DNA from: Paracoccus sediminis | Lineage (GTDB): Bacteria; Pseudomonadota; Alphaproteobacteria; Rhodobacterales; Rhodobacteraceae | Length of the DNA stretch: 64,000 nt | Direction: 5' to 3' | NCBI RefSeq assembly: GCF_900188295.1 | Contig: NZ_FZNM01000002.1 | Span: 1-64,000 of the forward strand | Shown here: piece by piece, positions 53,187 through 63,111 of the stretch | Layout: each line of letters opens with the position of its first letter | Numbering within the stretch: position 1 is the stretch's first letter | Made by a program: the position numbers and the translations under genes | The notes under the pieces: model-generated | Told to the model about the DNA's origin: nothing | Databases searched by the model: none | Seen by the model: the letters and a program-made list of their open reading frames with translations, nothing else

Positions 53187-55109
53187 ATGTCAAAAGTCAT
53201 CGGCATCGACCTCGGCACCACGAACAGCTGCATCGCGATCATGGACGGCAGCCAGCCCAAGGTCATCGAGAACAGCGAAGGCGCCCGCACCACCCCGTCC
53301 ATCGTGGGCTTCACGGATGGCGAACGCCTTGTGGGCCAGCCTGCCAAGCGTCAGGCGGTCACGAACCCCACCAACACGGTCTTTGCCGTCAAGCGCCTGA
53401 TCGGCCGCCGCATCGGCGACGACGCGGTTGAAAAGGACCGCAAGCTGGTCCCCTACGCCATCGTGGACGGCGGCAACGGCGACGCCTGGGTCGAGGTCAA
53501 GAACGAGAAGTATTCGCCGGCCCAGGTCAGCGCGATGATCCTTCAGAAGATGAAGGAAACCGCCGAATCCTATCTGGGAGAGCCGGTGACGCAGGCCGTC
53601 ATCACGGTTCCCGCCTATTTCAACGACGCGCAACGCCAAGCCACCAAGGACGCGGGCAAGATCGCAGGCCTGGAGGTGCTGCGCATCATCAACGAGCCGA
53701 CCGCGGCCGCGCTGGCCTATGGCCTGGACAAGAAGGACAGCAAGACCATCGCGGTCTATGACCTTGGCGGCGGCACCTTCGATATCACCATCCTGGAAAT
53801 CGACGATGGCCTGTTCGAGGTGAAGTCCACGAACGGCGACACGTTCCTGGGCGGCGAAGACTTCGACATGCGGATCGTCAATTACCTGGCCGACGAATTC
53901 AAGAAGGAACACGGCGTCGATCTGACCCGCGACAAGATGGCCCTTCAGCGTCTGAAGGAAGCCGCCGAAAAGGCCAAGATCGAGCTGTCGTCGTCCAGCC
54001 AGACCGAGATCAACCAGCCCTTCATCAGCATGGACAAGAACAGCGGCACCCCGCTGCACCTGGTCATCAAGCTGACGCGGGCCAAGCTGGAAAGCCTGGT
54101 GGGCGATCTTATCAAGCGCACCATGAAGCCGGTGGCCGACGCCATCAAGGACGCGGGCGTGTCGAAGTCCGACATCGACGAGATCGTCCTGGTCGGCGGC
54201 ATGACCCGGATGCCCAAGGTGATCGAGGCCGTGACCGAGTTCTTCGGCAAGGAACCCCACAAAGGGGTGAACCCCGATGAGGTTGTGGCGCTGGGCGCGG
54301 CCATTCAGGCCGGTGTGCTGCAAGGGGACGTCAAGGACGTGGTCCTGCTGGACGTGACTCCCCTGTCGCTGGGCATCGAGACGCTGGGCGGCGTGTTCAC
54401 CCGCCTGATCGACCGCAACACCACGATCCCGACCAAGAAGTCGCAGATCTTCTCGACCGCCGAGGACAACCAGAACGCCGTGACGATCCGTGTGTTCCAG
54501 GGCGAGCGGGAAATGGCGGCCGACAACAAGCTGCTGGGCCAGTTCAACCTGGAGGACATTCCGCCCGCGCCGCGCGGCCTGCCCCAGATCGAAGTGACCT
54601 TCGACATCGACGCCAACGGCATCGTGTCGGTCAGCGCCAAGGACAAGGGCACCGGCAAGACCCAGAACATCACCATCCAGGCCTCGGGCGGTCTGACCGA
54701 CGAGGACATCGAGCGGATGGTCAAGGACGCCGAGGCCAATGCCGACGCCGACAAGTCCCGCCGCGAGTTGGTCGAGGCCCGCAACCAGGCCGAAAGCCTG
54801 ATCCATTCGACCAAGAAGTCGCTGGAAGAACACGGCGACAAGGTCGATGGTTCGACCGTCGAGGCGATCGAACTGGCGATCGGCGCCTTGGAAGAATCGC
54901 TGAAATCGGACGACGCGGGCAAGATCCGCGGAGGCATCCAGAACGTGATGGATGCCTCGATGAAACTAGGAGAGGCGATCTACAAGTCCCAGCAGGGATC
55001 GGCCGACAGCAGCGACGACGACGGCGCCGATCAGCCGCGCAATGTCGATGACGACATCGTGGATGCCGATTTCGAGGACCTTGGCGAAAACAAGAAAAAG
55101 CGCGGCTGA
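53187..55109 (+). CDS. dnaK: Chaperone DnaK (Hsp70)
   Basis: ATP-dependent chaperone of 640 residues. The nucleotide-binding domain begins [15 protein letters not shown] and includes [15 protein letters not shown] and [16 protein letters not shown]; the linker [19 protein letters not shown] leads into the substrate-binding domain; the acidic C terminus ends in an EED-like [18 protein letters not shown] 53187 follows AGAAGGA. It is preceded by an RpoH-type promoter and followed by an intrinsic terminator before dnaJ. Confidence 0.98.
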   Translation: MSKVIGIDLGTTNSCIAIMDGSQPKVIENSEGARTTPSIVGFTDGERLVGQPAKRQAVTNPTNTVFAVKRLIGRRIGDDAVEKDRKLVPYAIVDGGNGDAWVEVKNEKYSPAQVSAMILQKMKETAESYLGEPVTQAVITVPAYFNDAQRQATKDAGKIAGLEVLRIINEPTAAALAYGLDKKDSKTIAVYDLGGGTFDITILEIDDGLFEVKSTNGDTFLGGEDFDMRIVNYLADEFKKEHGVDLTRDKMALQRLKEAAEKAKIELSSSSQTEINQPFISMDKNSGTPLHLVIKLTRAKLESLVGDLIKRTMKPVADAIKDAGVSKSDIDEIVLVGGMTRMPKVIEAVTEFFGKEPHKGVNPDEVVALGAAIQAGVLQGDVKDVVLLDVTPLSLGIETLGGVFTRLIDRNTTIPTKKSQIFSTAEDNQNAVTIRVFQGEREMAADNKLLGQFNLEDIPPAPRGLPQIEVTFDIDANGIVSVSAKDKGTGKTQNITIQASGGLTDEDIERMVKDAEANADADKSRRELVEARNQAESLIHSTKKSLEEHGDKVDGSTVEAIELAIGALEESLKSDDAGKIRGGIQNVMDASMKLGEAIYKSQQGSADSSDDDGADQPRNVDDDIVDADFEDLGENKKKRG

Positions 55110-55127
55110 TCCGGGCCGCACCCATGG

Positions 55128-55166
55128 GGGCCGGTCCGCGAACGATGCGGGCCGGCCCGTTTTTTT
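55128..55166 (+). terminator. Intrinsic terminator between dnaK and dnaJ
   Basis: A 12-bp stem (55128-55139 with 55147-55158, one G-T pair), 7-nt loop, then G and seven T. It lies wholly between dnaK and dnaJ, so dnaJ is expressed by read-through or from its own weak promoter, which would keep DnaJ below DnaK. Confidence 0.88.
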
Positions 55167-55187
55167 GGGAACCAGACAGGACATAAG

Positions 55188-56348
55188 ATGGCCAAGCGTT
55201 GCTATTACGAGGTTCTGGGCGTGACGCGCGGGGCATCGGCCGAGGAAATCAAGAAGGCCTATCGCCAGCGCGCGAAGGAACTGCATCCCGACCGCAATCA
55301 GGACAATCCCCAGGCCGAGACGCGCTTCAAGGAAGCCAACGAGGCCTATGACTGCCTCAAGGACGATCAGAAAAAGGCGGCCTATGACCGGTTCGGCCAC
55401 GCCGCCTTTGAAAACGGCGGCGGCGGCTTTGGCGCGCGCGGTGCCCATCCCGGCGATTTCGGCAGCGCCTTCGCCGACGTGTTCGAGGATCTGTTCGGCG
55501 ACATGATGGGCCGGCGCGGCGGCGGCGGCGGCGGCCGGTCACGCGCCCAACGCGGCCAGGATCTGCGCTACAATCTTCATGTCAGCCTGGAAGAAGCCTA
55601 TACCGGCACCAAGAAATCCATCACCGTTCCCGGATCGATCGCCTGCGAGGAATGCGAGGGCACCGGGGCCGAGGGCGCGACCCAGCCCGCCGCCTGTCCC
55701 ACCTGCGCGGGCATGGGCAAGGTCCGCGCCCAGCAGGGGTTCTTCACCGTGGAACGCACCTGCCCCACCTGCGGCGGCCACGGCCAGATCGTCAAGAATC
55801 CCTGCAAGGCCTGCCACGGCGCGGGCCGCATCGAACGCGAGCGATCCTTGTCGGTCAACATCCCCGCGGGCGTCGAAACCGGCACCCGCATCCGTCTTGC
55901 GGGCGAAGGCGAAGCCGGGCTGCGCGGCGGTCCGGCGGGCGACCTTTATATCTTCATCGAGGTCAGGGAACACGCGATCTTTCTGCGCGACGGCAAGGTT
56001 CTGGCCTGCCAGGTGCCCGTCAGCATGGCCACCGCCGCCCTGGGCGGAGAGGTCGAGGTGCCCACGATCGACGGCGGCCGCGCCCGCGTCAAGGTTCCGG
56101 CAGGCAGCCAGTCGGGTCGCCAGATGCGCCTGCGCGGCAAGGGAATGCCGCCCCTGCGCCATGGCCCCGGCGCCGCAGGCGATGTGGGCGACATGCTGAT
56201 CGAGCTGACCGTCGAGACCCCCGTAAACCTCACCGCCCGGCAACGCGAACTGCTGCGCGAGTTCGAGGAAGAACAGGCCGACAACAGCCCGCAGTCGGAC
56301 AGCTTCTTCGACAAGGTCAAAAGCTTCTGGGACGGGATGACGCGCTGA
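55188..56348 (+). CDS. dnaJ: Chaperone DnaJ (Hsp40)
   Basis: DnaK co-chaperone of 386 residues in the full type I layout: J domain with HPD at 33-35, Gly/Phe-rich linker with a poly-Gly run, four zinc-finger repeats ([32 protein letters not shown]), and C-terminal peptide-binding domains. Stimulates DnaK ATPase and delivers substrates. ATG 55188 is preceded by CAGACAGGACAT, a modest ribosome site. Followed by radC after 46 bp. Confidence 0.97.
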   Translation: MAKRCYYEVLGVTRGASAEEIKKAYRQRAKELHPDRNQDNPQAETRFKEANEAYDCLKDDQKKAAYDRFGHAAFENGGGGFGARGAHPGDFGSAFADVFEDLFGDMMGRRGGGGGGRSRAQRGQDLRYNLHVSLEEAYTGTKKSITVPGSIACEECEGTGAEGATQPAACPTCAGMGKVRAQQGFFTVERTCPTCGGHGQIVKNPCKACHGAGRIERERSLSVNIPAGVETGTRIRLAGEGEAGLRGGPAGDLYIFIEVREHAIFLRDGKVLACQVPVSMATAALGGEVEVPTIDGGRARVKVPAGSQSGRQMRLRGKGMPPLRHGPGAAGDVGDMLIELTVETPVNLTARQRELLREFEEEQADNSPQSDSFFDKVKSFWDGMTR

Positions 56349-56394
56349 TCCCGCGTTAACCCTTTCTTCACCGCCATGGGTCCATGCTGGCGCC

Positions 56395-57162
56395 ATGGAC
56401 CCGAATCGCACCTTTGGCGAAATGCCCTTGCCGCTGTTCCAGCCTGCCCTGGACGACGCCGCGCCGGTCCCCCTGCCGGCCGGCAAGGCGCCGTCCTATC
56501 TGGCCGATCACCGCGCGCGGCTGCGCGACCGATTCATGACCGGCGGGGCAGGCGCGATGCCCGATTACGAAATGCTGGAACTGGTTCTGTTCCGCGCCAT
56601 TCCCCGCCAGGACGTCAAGCCCCTGGCCCGCCGCCTGATCGAAACCTTCGGCGATTTCAACCGGGTGCTGACCGCCCCCGCCGCCCGGCTGGAACAGGTC
56701 GATGGCGTCGGTCCCGCCGTGGTCATCGAACTCAAGATCGTCGAGGCCGCGGCACAGCGCATGGCCCGCGCCAAGGTCATGCACCGCCCGGTCCTGTCGG
56801 GCTGGGACGCCCTGCTGGATTATTGCCATACTGCGATGGCGCATCGGGAAATCGAACAGTTCCGCGTCCTGTACCTGGACCGCAAGAACGTGCTGATCGC
56901 GGACGAGGAGCAGGCGCGCGGCACGGTCGATCACGTTCCCGTCTATCCGCGCGAGATCATCCGCCGCTCCCTCGAACTCAACGCCTCGGCGCTGATCCTG
57001 GTCCACAACCACCCTTCGGGCGATCCGACCCCGTCGGACGCCGACATCACCATGACCGCCCGCATCGCCCAGGCCGCCGACAGCATGGGAATCGCCATCC
57101 ACGATCATCTGATTATCGGCAAGTCGCGGGAACTCAGCTTTCGCAGCCAGGGCCTGCTCTAG
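56395..57162 (+). CDS. radC: RadC family protein (JAB/MPN domain)
   Basis: Protein of 255 residues. An N-terminal helix-hairpin-helix-like region (LARRLIETFGDFNRVLTAPA, VDGVGPAVVIELKIVEA) precedes the RadC domain with the JAMM metal motif ILVHNHPSGDPTPSDAD. Despite the name, a role in DNA repair is unproven and the metalloprotease-like activity is undefined. Its stop lies a few bases before a GATATT-type repeat. Co-transcription with dnaJ is possible but not required. Confidence 0.93.
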   Translation: MDPNRTFGEMPLPLFQPALDDAAPVPLPAGKAPSYLADHRARLRDRFMTGGAGAMPDYEMLELVLFRAIPRQDVKPLARRLIETFGDFNRVLTAPAARLEQVDGVGPAVVIELKIVEAAAQRMARAKVMHRPVLSGWDALLDYCHTAMAHREIEQFRVLYLDRKNVLIADEEQARGTVDHVPVYPREIIRRSLELNASALILVHNHPSGDPTPSDADITMTARIAQAADSMGIAIHDHLIIGKSRELSFRSQGLL

Positions 57163-57170
57163 CCATCGTC

Positions 57171-57227
57171 GTCATGCCAATATCCTCAAGAGAGAGGCCC
57201 GCGCGGCCAAAGGGGCCGAAAGCCCCC
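57171..57227 (-). repeat. GATATT-type palindromic repeat between radC and petA
   Basis: Read on the minus strand: GGGGGCTTTCGGCCCC stem, then TTGGCCGCGCGGGCC, CTCTCTTGAGGATATTGGCA. It has the GC stem then GGATATT layout of the other copies and resembles a repeat type common in Rhodobacteraceae. The remaining 196 bp to petA (57228-57423) holds no gene; a weak TTGAAG (57328) with TAGAGG (57350), 16-nt spacer, is the best promoter guess for the bc1 operon. Confidence 0.6.
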
Positions 57228-57423
57228 TGTCGCACGCTGCCTGCGACGATATGCCCGCGGCACTTTTCCAACACCCTATGTCCCAACCGCCCGGACAGAC
57301 AGGCTTACCGTCTGGACTGACACATAATTGAAGGCTAGAACCGCCAGCGTAGAGGCTGCGACAGGACGCGGCCCGGATTGTCGTATTGGCCGGCCTTCCC
57401 GGCCTGAACTGGAGAATACACCC

Positions 57424-57984
57424 GTGTCCCACGCAGACGAACCCGTAGGCACCCGGAGGGATTTCCTCTATTACGCCACGGCGGGCGCAGGCACGGTGGC
57501 CGCCGGGGCCGCCGCCTGGACGCTTGTGAACCAGATGAATCCTTCGGCCGACGTTCAGGCGCTCGCCTCGATCCAGGTCGATGTCAGCGGCGTCACCGAA
57601 GGCACGCAGCTGTCGGTCAAATGGCTGGGCAAGCCCGTGTTCATCCGCCGCCGCACCCCCGAGGAGATCGAGGCCGGCCGCGCCGTGGAGATCGGCGACC
57701 TGATCGATCCGAACGCGCAGAACGCCAACGACCCGACGCTGCCCGCCACCGACCAGAACCGCACGCTGGACGAGGCGGGCGAATGGCTGGTCCAGATCGG
57801 CGTCTGCACCCATCTTGGCTGCGTGCCCATCGGGGACGGGGCGGGCGAATTCGGCGGCTGGTTCTGCCCGTGCCACGGCAGCCATTACGACACTGCCGGG
57901 CGCATCCGCAAAGGTCCGGCCCCGCAGAACCTGCACATTCCCGTCGCCGAATTCATCAGCGACACCACCATCCAACTGGGCTGA
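57424..57984 (+). CDS. petA: Ubiquinol-cytochrome c reductase iron-sulfur (Rieske) subunit
   Basis: Rieske protein of the cytochrome bc1 complex, 186 residues. It has a twin-arginine motif (RRDFLYYA, from residue 11) and an uncleaved N-terminal membrane anchor ([18 protein letters not shown]). The 2Fe-2S cluster ligands are in CTHLGC (128-133) and CPCHGSH (148-154). It is very close to the Paracoccus denitrificans FbcF sequence as I remember it. Start is GTG at 57424 after GGAGA. First gene of petABC. Confidence 0.97.
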   Translation: MSHADEPVGTRRDFLYYATAGAGTVAAGAAAWTLVNQMNPSADVQALASIQVDVSGVTEGTQLSVKWLGKPVFIRRRTPEEIEAGRAVEIGDLIDPNAQNANDPTLPATDQNRTLDEAGEWLVQIGVCTHLGCVPIGDGAGEFGGWFCPCHGSHYDTAGRIRKGPAPQNLHIPVAEFISDTTIQLG

Positions 57985-57996
57985 GGAGGGTTTCCC

Positions 57997-59319
57997 ATGG
58001 CCGGAATTCCGCACGACCATTATCAGCCCAGAACGGGCTTTGAGAAATGGCTGTACCGCCGCCTGCCGATCGCGGGCGTCCTTTATGACACCCTGATGAT
58101 CCCCACGCCCAAGAACCTGAACTGGTGGTGGATCTGGGGCATCGTCCTGGCCTTTTGCCTGGCCTTGCAGATCATCACCGGCATCGTCCTGGTGATGCAT
58201 TATACCCCGCATGTGGACATGGCCTTCGCGTCCGTCGAACACATCATGCGCAATGTGAACGGCGGCTACATGCTGCGATACCTGCATGCCAACGGCGCCT
58301 CGCTGTTCTTCTTCGCGGTCTATGTCCACATCTTCCGCGGCCTCTACTATGGCAGCTACAAGGCCCCGCGCGAAGTGACCTGGATCGTGGGAATGCTGAT
58401 CTATCTGTGCATGATGGGCACCGCCTTCATGGGCTATGTGCTGCCCTGGGGCCAGATGTCCTTCTGGGGCGCGACGGTCATCACCGGCCTGTTCGGCGCC
58501 ATCCCCGGCATCGGCGGCGCCATCCAGCAATGGCTGCTGGGCGGCCCTGCGGTGGACAACGCCACGCTCAACCGCTTCTTCTCGCTGCATTACCTGCTGC
58601 CCTTCGTGATCGCCGGGCTGGTGATCGTCCACATCTGGGCCTTCCACACCACCGGCAACAACAACCCCACCGGGGTCGAGGTGCGCCGCACCAGCAAGGA
58701 GGAGGCCGCCAAGGACACCCTGCCCTTCTGGCCCTATTTCGTGATGAAGGACCTGTTCGCGCTGGGCATCGTGCTGATCCTGTTCTTCGCGGTCGTGGGC
58801 TTCATGCCGAACTATCTGGGCCACCCCGACAACTATATCGAGGCGAACCCGTTGGTGACGCCGGCCCATATCGTGCCGGAATGGTATTTCCTGCCCTTCT
58901 ACGCGATCCTGCGCGCCTTCACCGCCGATGTCTGGATCGTGCAGATCGTCCAGTTCCTGTCCTTTGGCATCATCGATGCCAAGTTCTTTGGCGTGCTGGC
59001 GATGTTCGGCGCGATCCTGGTGATGGCGCTCGTGCCGTGGCTGGATACCAGCCGCGTGCGCTCGGGCCGCTATCGCCCGCAGTTCAAGTGGTGGTTCTGG
59101 CTGCTGGCCTTCGACTTCATGCTGCTGATGTGGTGCGGCGCCATGCCGGCCAAGGAGCCCTATGCCTCGATCTCGCTCGTCGCCTCGGCCTATTGGTTCG
59201 CCTATTTCCTGGTCATCCTGCCGCTGCTGGGGGTGATCGAGAAGCCGGAACCGATGCCCGCCACGATCGAGGAAGATTACCTTGCGCATCACGATTCGCC
59301 CACGCGCATGGCCGAGTAA
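57997..59319 (+). CDS. petB: Cytochrome b of the bc1 complex
   Basis: Membrane core of the bc1 complex, 440 residues with eight helices, carrying hemes bL and bH and the Qo and Qi quinone sites. Visible features: [17 protein letters not shown] and [21 protein letters not shown] (heme His residues), [17 protein letters not shown] at the Qo site, and [14 protein letters not shown] (the PEWY motif). The N-terminal extension and length fit the alphaproteobacterial type. It lies 12 bp after petA with GAGG as Shine-Dalgarno. Confidence 0.98.
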   Translation: MAGIPHDHYQPRTGFEKWLYRRLPIAGVLYDTLMIPTPKNLNWWWIWGIVLAFCLALQIITGIVLVMHYTPHVDMAFASVEHIMRNVNGGYMLRYLHANGASLFFFAVYVHIFRGLYYGSYKAPREVTWIVGMLIYLCMMGTAFMGYVLPWGQMSFWGATVITGLFGAIPGIGGAIQQWLLGGPAVDNATLNRFFSLHYLLPFVIAGLVIVHIWAFHTTGNNNPTGVEVRRTSKEEAAKDTLPFWPYFVMKDLFALGIVLILFFAVVGFMPNYLGHPDNYIEANPLVTPAHIVPEWYFLPFYAILRAFTADVWIVQIVQFLSFGIIDAKFFGVLAMFGAILVMALVPWLDTSRVRSGRYRPQFKWWFWLLAFDFMLLMWCGAMPAKEPYASISLVASAYWFAYFLVILPLLGVIEKPEPMPATIEEDYLAHHDSPTRMAE

Positions 59320-59332
59320 GGAGAGCCAGACA

Positions 59333-60679
59333 ATGACCCTGAGAACCAAGACGGTCTCGGCCGCCCTGGCCCTGGCGATCTCTGCCGCGGGCATGGCGCT
59401 GGCGCAGGACGCGGTCACGCCTGCCCCGGCGACCAACCCGGCCCCGGCCCAGCAGCCGACCGAGGCGCCCACAGCCCCGGCCGAACCCGGCTCGGGCGTG
59501 TCGCCCACCGGAGAAACGGCGGACGCGCCCACCCAATCCTCCGAGCCGACCTCGGTCCCGGCCGCAGGCGAACAGACCCCGATGGAGGCTCCGGGCACGC
59601 CCTCGGTCACGGCGACTGACGCCGATGCCCCGGCGGAACCCTCGGCGGATGCGGCAGCGGAAGAACCCGCCGCCCCGGCCGCGGATGCCGGCGCCGTGAC
59701 CGCCCCGGCCGCCGAACCTGCGGCAGGCGAACAGGCTGCCGAAGCACCGGCCGAAGGCGCCGAAGGCCCGGCCGAAGGCGCAGAGGCCCCGGCCGAGTCC
59801 GACGCCGCAGGCGAGCCTGCCGGGAACGCGGTGCAGGTCACGGAGGGCGACGAGGCCGCCATTCCGGCCGAAACCACCGGTACGGTGGTGGCCGAGGAAG
59901 GCAGCGACGACATCGAGGGCGCCGCGGCCGAAAACGAGGAAGGCGGCGAGGAAGGCGAAGCCCATATCGAGGACATCGCCTTCAGCTTCGAAGGTCCGTT
60001 CGGCAAGTACGACCAGTTCCAGCTTCAGCGCGGCTTGCAGGTCTATACCGAAGTCTGTGCGGCCTGCCACGGCATGAAGTTCGTGCCGCTGCGCACCCTG
60101 AGCGACGAGGGCGGCCCCGGCCTGCCCGAGGATCAGGTCCGCGCCTATGCCGCGAACCTGACCCCGATCCTGGATCCGGAAACCGGCGAGGAACGCCCCC
60201 GTGTGCCGACCGATCATTTCCCCACCGTCACGGGCGATGGCATGGGGCCGGATCTGTCGCTGATGGCCAAGGCGCGCGCGGCCTTTCACGGCCCCTACGG
60301 CACGGGGATCAGCCAGTTTGTCAACGGCATCGGCGGGCCGGAATACATCAATGCGATCCTGACCAGCTATACCGGAGAGGAAGTCGAACAGGCGGGCAGC
60401 GTGCTGTATGAAAACACCGCCTTCCCCGGCGGCCTCATTGCTATGCCCGCGCCTCTGTCCGACGATCTCGTCACCTACGAGGACGGCACCCCCGCCACGG
60501 CCCACCAGATGGCGCGCGACGTCGCGGCCTTTCTGATGTGGACCGCCGAACCCAAGCTGTCGGACCGCAAGCAGGTCGGGCTGGTCGCGGTGCTGCTGCT
60601 GATCGTGCTGACCTCGCTGCTGTATCTGACCAACAAGCGGCTGTGGAAACCCCACAAGGGCAAGCCGCTGCACCGCTGA
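59333..60679 (+). CDS. petC: Cytochrome c1 with long acidic N-terminal domain
   Basis: Heme c subunit of the bc1 complex, 448 residues. A signal peptide (cleaved near MALAQD) is followed by about 185 residues of low-complexity Ala/Pro/Glu (25-212), with [20 protein letters not shown] repeats and a strongly acidic end ([10 protein letters not shown]). The heme site is CAACH (242-246), the axial Met likely in LIAMPAPL, and a C-terminal anchor ([18 protein letters not shown]) ends in [10 protein letters not shown]. The acidic domain is a hallmark of Paracoccus c1. Confidence 0.97.
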   Translation: MTLRTKTVSAALALAISAAGMALAQDAVTPAPATNPAPAQQPTEAPTAPAEPGSGVSPTGETADAPTQSSEPTSVPAAGEQTPMEAPGTPSVTATDADAPAEPSADAAAEEPAAPAADAGAVTAPAAEPAAGEQAAEAPAEGAEGPAEGAEAPAESDAAGEPAGNAVQVTEGDEAAIPAETTGTVVAEEGSDDIEGAAAENEEGGEEGEAHIEDIAFSFEGPFGKYDQFQLQRGLQVYTEVCAACHGMKFVPLRTLSDEGGPGLPEDQVRAYAANLTPILDPETGEERPRVPTDHFPTVTGDGMGPDLSLMAKARAAFHGPYGTGISQFVNGIGGPEYINAILTSYTGEEVEQAGSVLYENTAFPGGLIAMPAPLSDDLVTYEDGTPATAHQMARDVAAFLMWTAEPKLSDRKQVGLVAVLLLIVLTSLLYLTNKRLWKPHKGKPLHR

Positions 60680-60705
60680 TCGGACGGCATTCCGCCAAGA
60701 TCCCG

Positions 60706-60731
60706 ACGCGTCCCTTGCGGGGCGCGTTTTT
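60706..60731 (+). terminator. Intrinsic terminator of the petABC operon
   Basis: ACGCGTCCC (60706-60714) pairs with GGGGCGCGT (60719-60727) around a TTGC loop with one G-T pair, then a short T run. It lies 26 bp after the petC stop and before the sugar kinase gene. Confidence 0.82.
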
Positions 60732-60793
60732 CGTCACTGGACAAGCCGCCCGCCGCCGCCAACATGGTCCGGCGCAGCAGGGAGCGATGCGGC

Positions 60794-61669
60794 ATGGCAA
60801 TCTGGAACCTTGGATCGATCAATATCGACCATGTCTATCGGCTGGACCATCTTCCCCGGCCGGGCGAGACGCTGGCCGCGCGCAGCTATGCCAAGGGGCT
60901 GGGGGGCAAGGGGGCGAACCAGTCCGTCGCCGCAGCTTGCGCCGGGGCCAGCACCCATCACCTTGGGGCCATGGGAATCCAGGACGACTGGGTGATCGAA
61001 CGCCTGAAAAGCCGCGGCGTCTGCACGGCCCATATCCTGCGCCTGCCCGATCAGGCCACGGGTCACGCGAACATCCTGCTGGACGGGCAGGCCGAAAACG
61101 CCATCGTCATCCATCCCGGCGCCAACCGGGCCATCACCGCCGACATGCTGGAAAAGCCGCTGTCGGCCATCAAGGCGCGGGACACCCTGCTGATCCAGAA
61201 CGAAACAAGCGCCCAGGTCGAGGCCGCCCGGATCGCCCGCAGGGCCGGTGCGCGCGTCATCTATTCCGCCGCCCCCTTCGGCATCGATGCGGTCGCCGCC
61301 GTCTTGCCCCATGTGACGATCCTGGCCATGAACGCCGGAGAAGCCGAGGCGCTGTTCGCCGCCATGCCGGGCGATCTGCCGGTCGAGGGGCTGCTGATTA
61401 CGCGCGGGGGCGATGGCGCGGAATACCGCGACCTGGCCACCGGCACCGTCCACCGTCAGGCGGCTTTTGCGGTGAACCCCGTCGATACCACCGGGGCCGG
61501 CGACACGTTCGCGGGCTATTTCGCGGCACTGCTGGATCGCAGAGAGGATGTGCCCGCGGCCCTGCGGCTGGCGGCGGGGGCGGCGGCGCTGAAGGTGACG
61601 CGCCCCGGCGCGGGCGATGCCATTCCGGGGCTGGAGGAGGTGATCGCCTTTGTCGCCAACCGAACCTGA
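60794..61669 (+). CDS. PfkB family carbohydrate kinase (ribokinase-like)
   Basis: Sugar or nucleoside kinase of 291 residues. The first PfkB signature is in KGLGGKGANQSVAAA and the second, with the catalytic Asp and anion hole, in NPVDTTGAGDTFAGYFAAL. Overall order resembles ribokinase (IWNLGSINIDHVYRLDHLPRPGE). No sugar transporter or other catabolic gene is adjacent, so the substrate is open. ATG 60794 follows GGAG at 9 nt. Stops 6 bp from the convergent phoB stop. Confidence 0.88.
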   Translation: MAIWNLGSINIDHVYRLDHLPRPGETLAARSYAKGLGGKGANQSVAAACAGASTHHLGAMGIQDDWVIERLKSRGVCTAHILRLPDQATGHANILLDGQAENAIVIHPGANRAITADMLEKPLSAIKARDTLLIQNETSAQVEAARIARRAGARVIYSAAPFGIDAVAAVLPHVTILAMNAGEAEALFAAMPGDLPVEGLLITRGGDGAEYRDLATGTVHRQAAFAVNPVDTTGAGDTFAGYFAALLDRREDVPAALRLAAGAAALKVTRPGAGDAIPGLEEVIAFVANRT

Positions 61670-61675
61670 GCCAGG

Positions 61676-62365
61676 CTATCCCAGCGAATAGCCCGTGCCG
61701 CGCACGGTGCGCACCGGGTCCGAACCGCCATTCTGCATCAGCACCTTGCGCAACCGCCCGACATGCACGTCGATGGTCCGGGTATCGACATAGATGTCGC
61801 GCCCCCAGACCCGGTCCAGCAACTGTTCGCGCGTCCAGACCCGGCCCGGCTTTTCCATCAGCGTGGACAGCAGCCGGAATTCGGTCGGTCCCAGGTGCAG
61901 CGCCTTTCCGGCCCGGAACACGCGATGTTCCGAAGCATCCAGGATGATGTCGGCGAACGACAGCCGCTCGCCCATGCTGGCGGGCCGGGTGCGGCGCAAC
62001 TGCGTGCGCAGCCGGGCCATCAGTTCGACCACGGAATAGGGTTTGACGACGTAATCGTCGGCCCCGGTTTCCAGCCCGCGCACCCGGTCGGTTTCCTCGC
62101 TGCGGGCCGACAGCATGATGATCGGGATCGACCGGGTGGCCGGGTCGGCCTTGACCTGGCGGCAGACCTCGATTCCCGACACCTTGGGCAGCATCCAGTC
62201 CAGCACCATCAGGTCGGGCTGTTCCTCCTGGACCAGCAGCAGGGCATCCTCGCCGTTGTCGGCCACGACGACGGCGAACCCCTCGGCCTCGAGGTTGTAT
62301 TGCAGCACCTCGCGCTGCGCGCCCTCGTCCTCGACCACCAGAACACAGGGGGCTTGCCGGGACAT
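61676..62365 (-). CDS. phoB: Phosphate regulon response regulator PhoB
   Basis: OmpR/PhoB-type two-component regulator of 229 residues. Receiver domain: acidic pocket VVEDE (10-14), phosphoacceptor Asp56 in LMVLDWMLPKVSG, and Lys in YVVKPYS. C-terminal winged helix: LGPTEFRLLSTLMEKPGRVW and DVHVGRLRKVL with RTVRGTGYSLG. It is the last gene of the pstA-pstB-phoU-phoB run; the sensor kinase PhoR is not in the window. Confidence 0.96.
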   Translation of the reverse strand: MSRQAPCVLVVEDEGAQREVLQYNLEAEGFAVVVADNGEDALLLVQEEQPDLMVLDWMLPKVSGIEVCRQVKADPATRSIPIIMLSARSEETDRVRGLETGADDYVVKPYSVVELMARLRTQLRRTRPASMGERLSFADIILDASEHRVFRAGKALHLGPTEFRLLSTLMEKPGRVWTREQLLDRVWGRDIYVDTRTIDVHVGRLRKVLMQNGGSDPVRTVRGTGYSLG

Positions 62366-62369
62366 CGGC

Positions 62370-63089
62370 TCAGCCCCCGGCGGCCGCGTCCGCGAACGGG
62401 ACACGGTTGTCCTTGGGACGCGAATCGTCGGGCAGGTCGCCCGAAACCAGATAGATGACCTGTTCGGCGATGGCCGTGGCCAGATCGCCCATCCGCTCGA
62501 CGTTCTTGGCGATGAAATGCAGGTGCATGCAGGCCGTGATGTTGCGCGGATCCTCCATCATGTGGGTCAGGAATTCGCGGAACAGGGCGTTGTACATCTG
62601 GTCCACCTCTAGGTCGCGCTGGCGCACGTCCTCGGCCAGTTGGGCGTCGCGGCGGATATAGCTGTCCAGCGCGTCCTGGAGCATCTTGCCGACCGCCGCG
62701 CTCATCCGGCGCAGGGCGAGGCCGGACCCTTCGATGGCGGGCATCTGCGACAGGACATGGGTGCGTTTGGCCATGTTCTTGGCATAGTCGCCGACCCGTT
62801 CCAGCGAGTGGGCGATCTTCATCACCGCCAGGACCATGCGCAGGTCGGTCGCGGTGGGCGCGCGCAGGGCGATCAGCCGGGCGGCTTCCTCGTTCAGCTG
62901 CACCTCCAGGGCGTCGATGGCCTTGTCGCGGCGGCGCACCTGGTCGGCCAGATCCTCGTCACGGGTTTCCAGGGCGGTGGCGGCGTCGCTGATCGCGGCC
63001 TCGACCATGCCGCCCATCCTGACGGCCAGCGCCTGGATGGTTTCCAGATCGCGGTCGAAGGCCGATGAGATATGCTTTTCGCGGTTCAT
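62370..63089 (-). CDS. phoU: Phosphate signalling complex protein PhoU
   Basis: Peripheral helical protein of 239 residues that links the Pst transporter to PhoR and dampens PhoB activation. Two PhoU repeats are visible, with metal-binding acidic motifs in the segments AHSLERVGDYAKNMAKR and AKNVERMGDLATAIAEQ (E-R-x-G-D pattern). It lies 22 bp after pstB and 4 bp before phoB. Confidence 0.96.
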   Translation of the reverse strand: MNREKHISSAFDRDLETIQALAVRMGGMVEAAISDAATALETRDEDLADQVRRRDKAIDALEVQLNEEAARLIALRAPTATDLRMVLAVMKIAHSLERVGDYAKNMAKRTHVLSQMPAIEGSGLALRRMSAAVGKMLQDALDSYIRRDAQLAEDVRQRDLEVDQMYNALFREFLTHMMEDPRNITACMHLHFIAKNVERMGDLATAIAEQVIYLVSGDLPDDSRPKDNRVPFADAAAGG

Positions 63090-63111
63090 GTGTCCTGCCC
63101 TTTCTGCTGCC

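Noticed and set aside
57317..57341. CTGACA with TAGAAC as the bc1 promoter
   Set aside because: The spacer is only 13 nt; a weak TTGAAG/TAGAGG pair nearby has better spacing but is also uncertain.
57172..60006. A 944-codon open frame on the minus strand opposite the bc1 operon
   Set aside because: Antisense to petABC; the product is a Ser/Ala/Gly and His-rich shadow of the acidic c1 repeat and has no recognisable domain.
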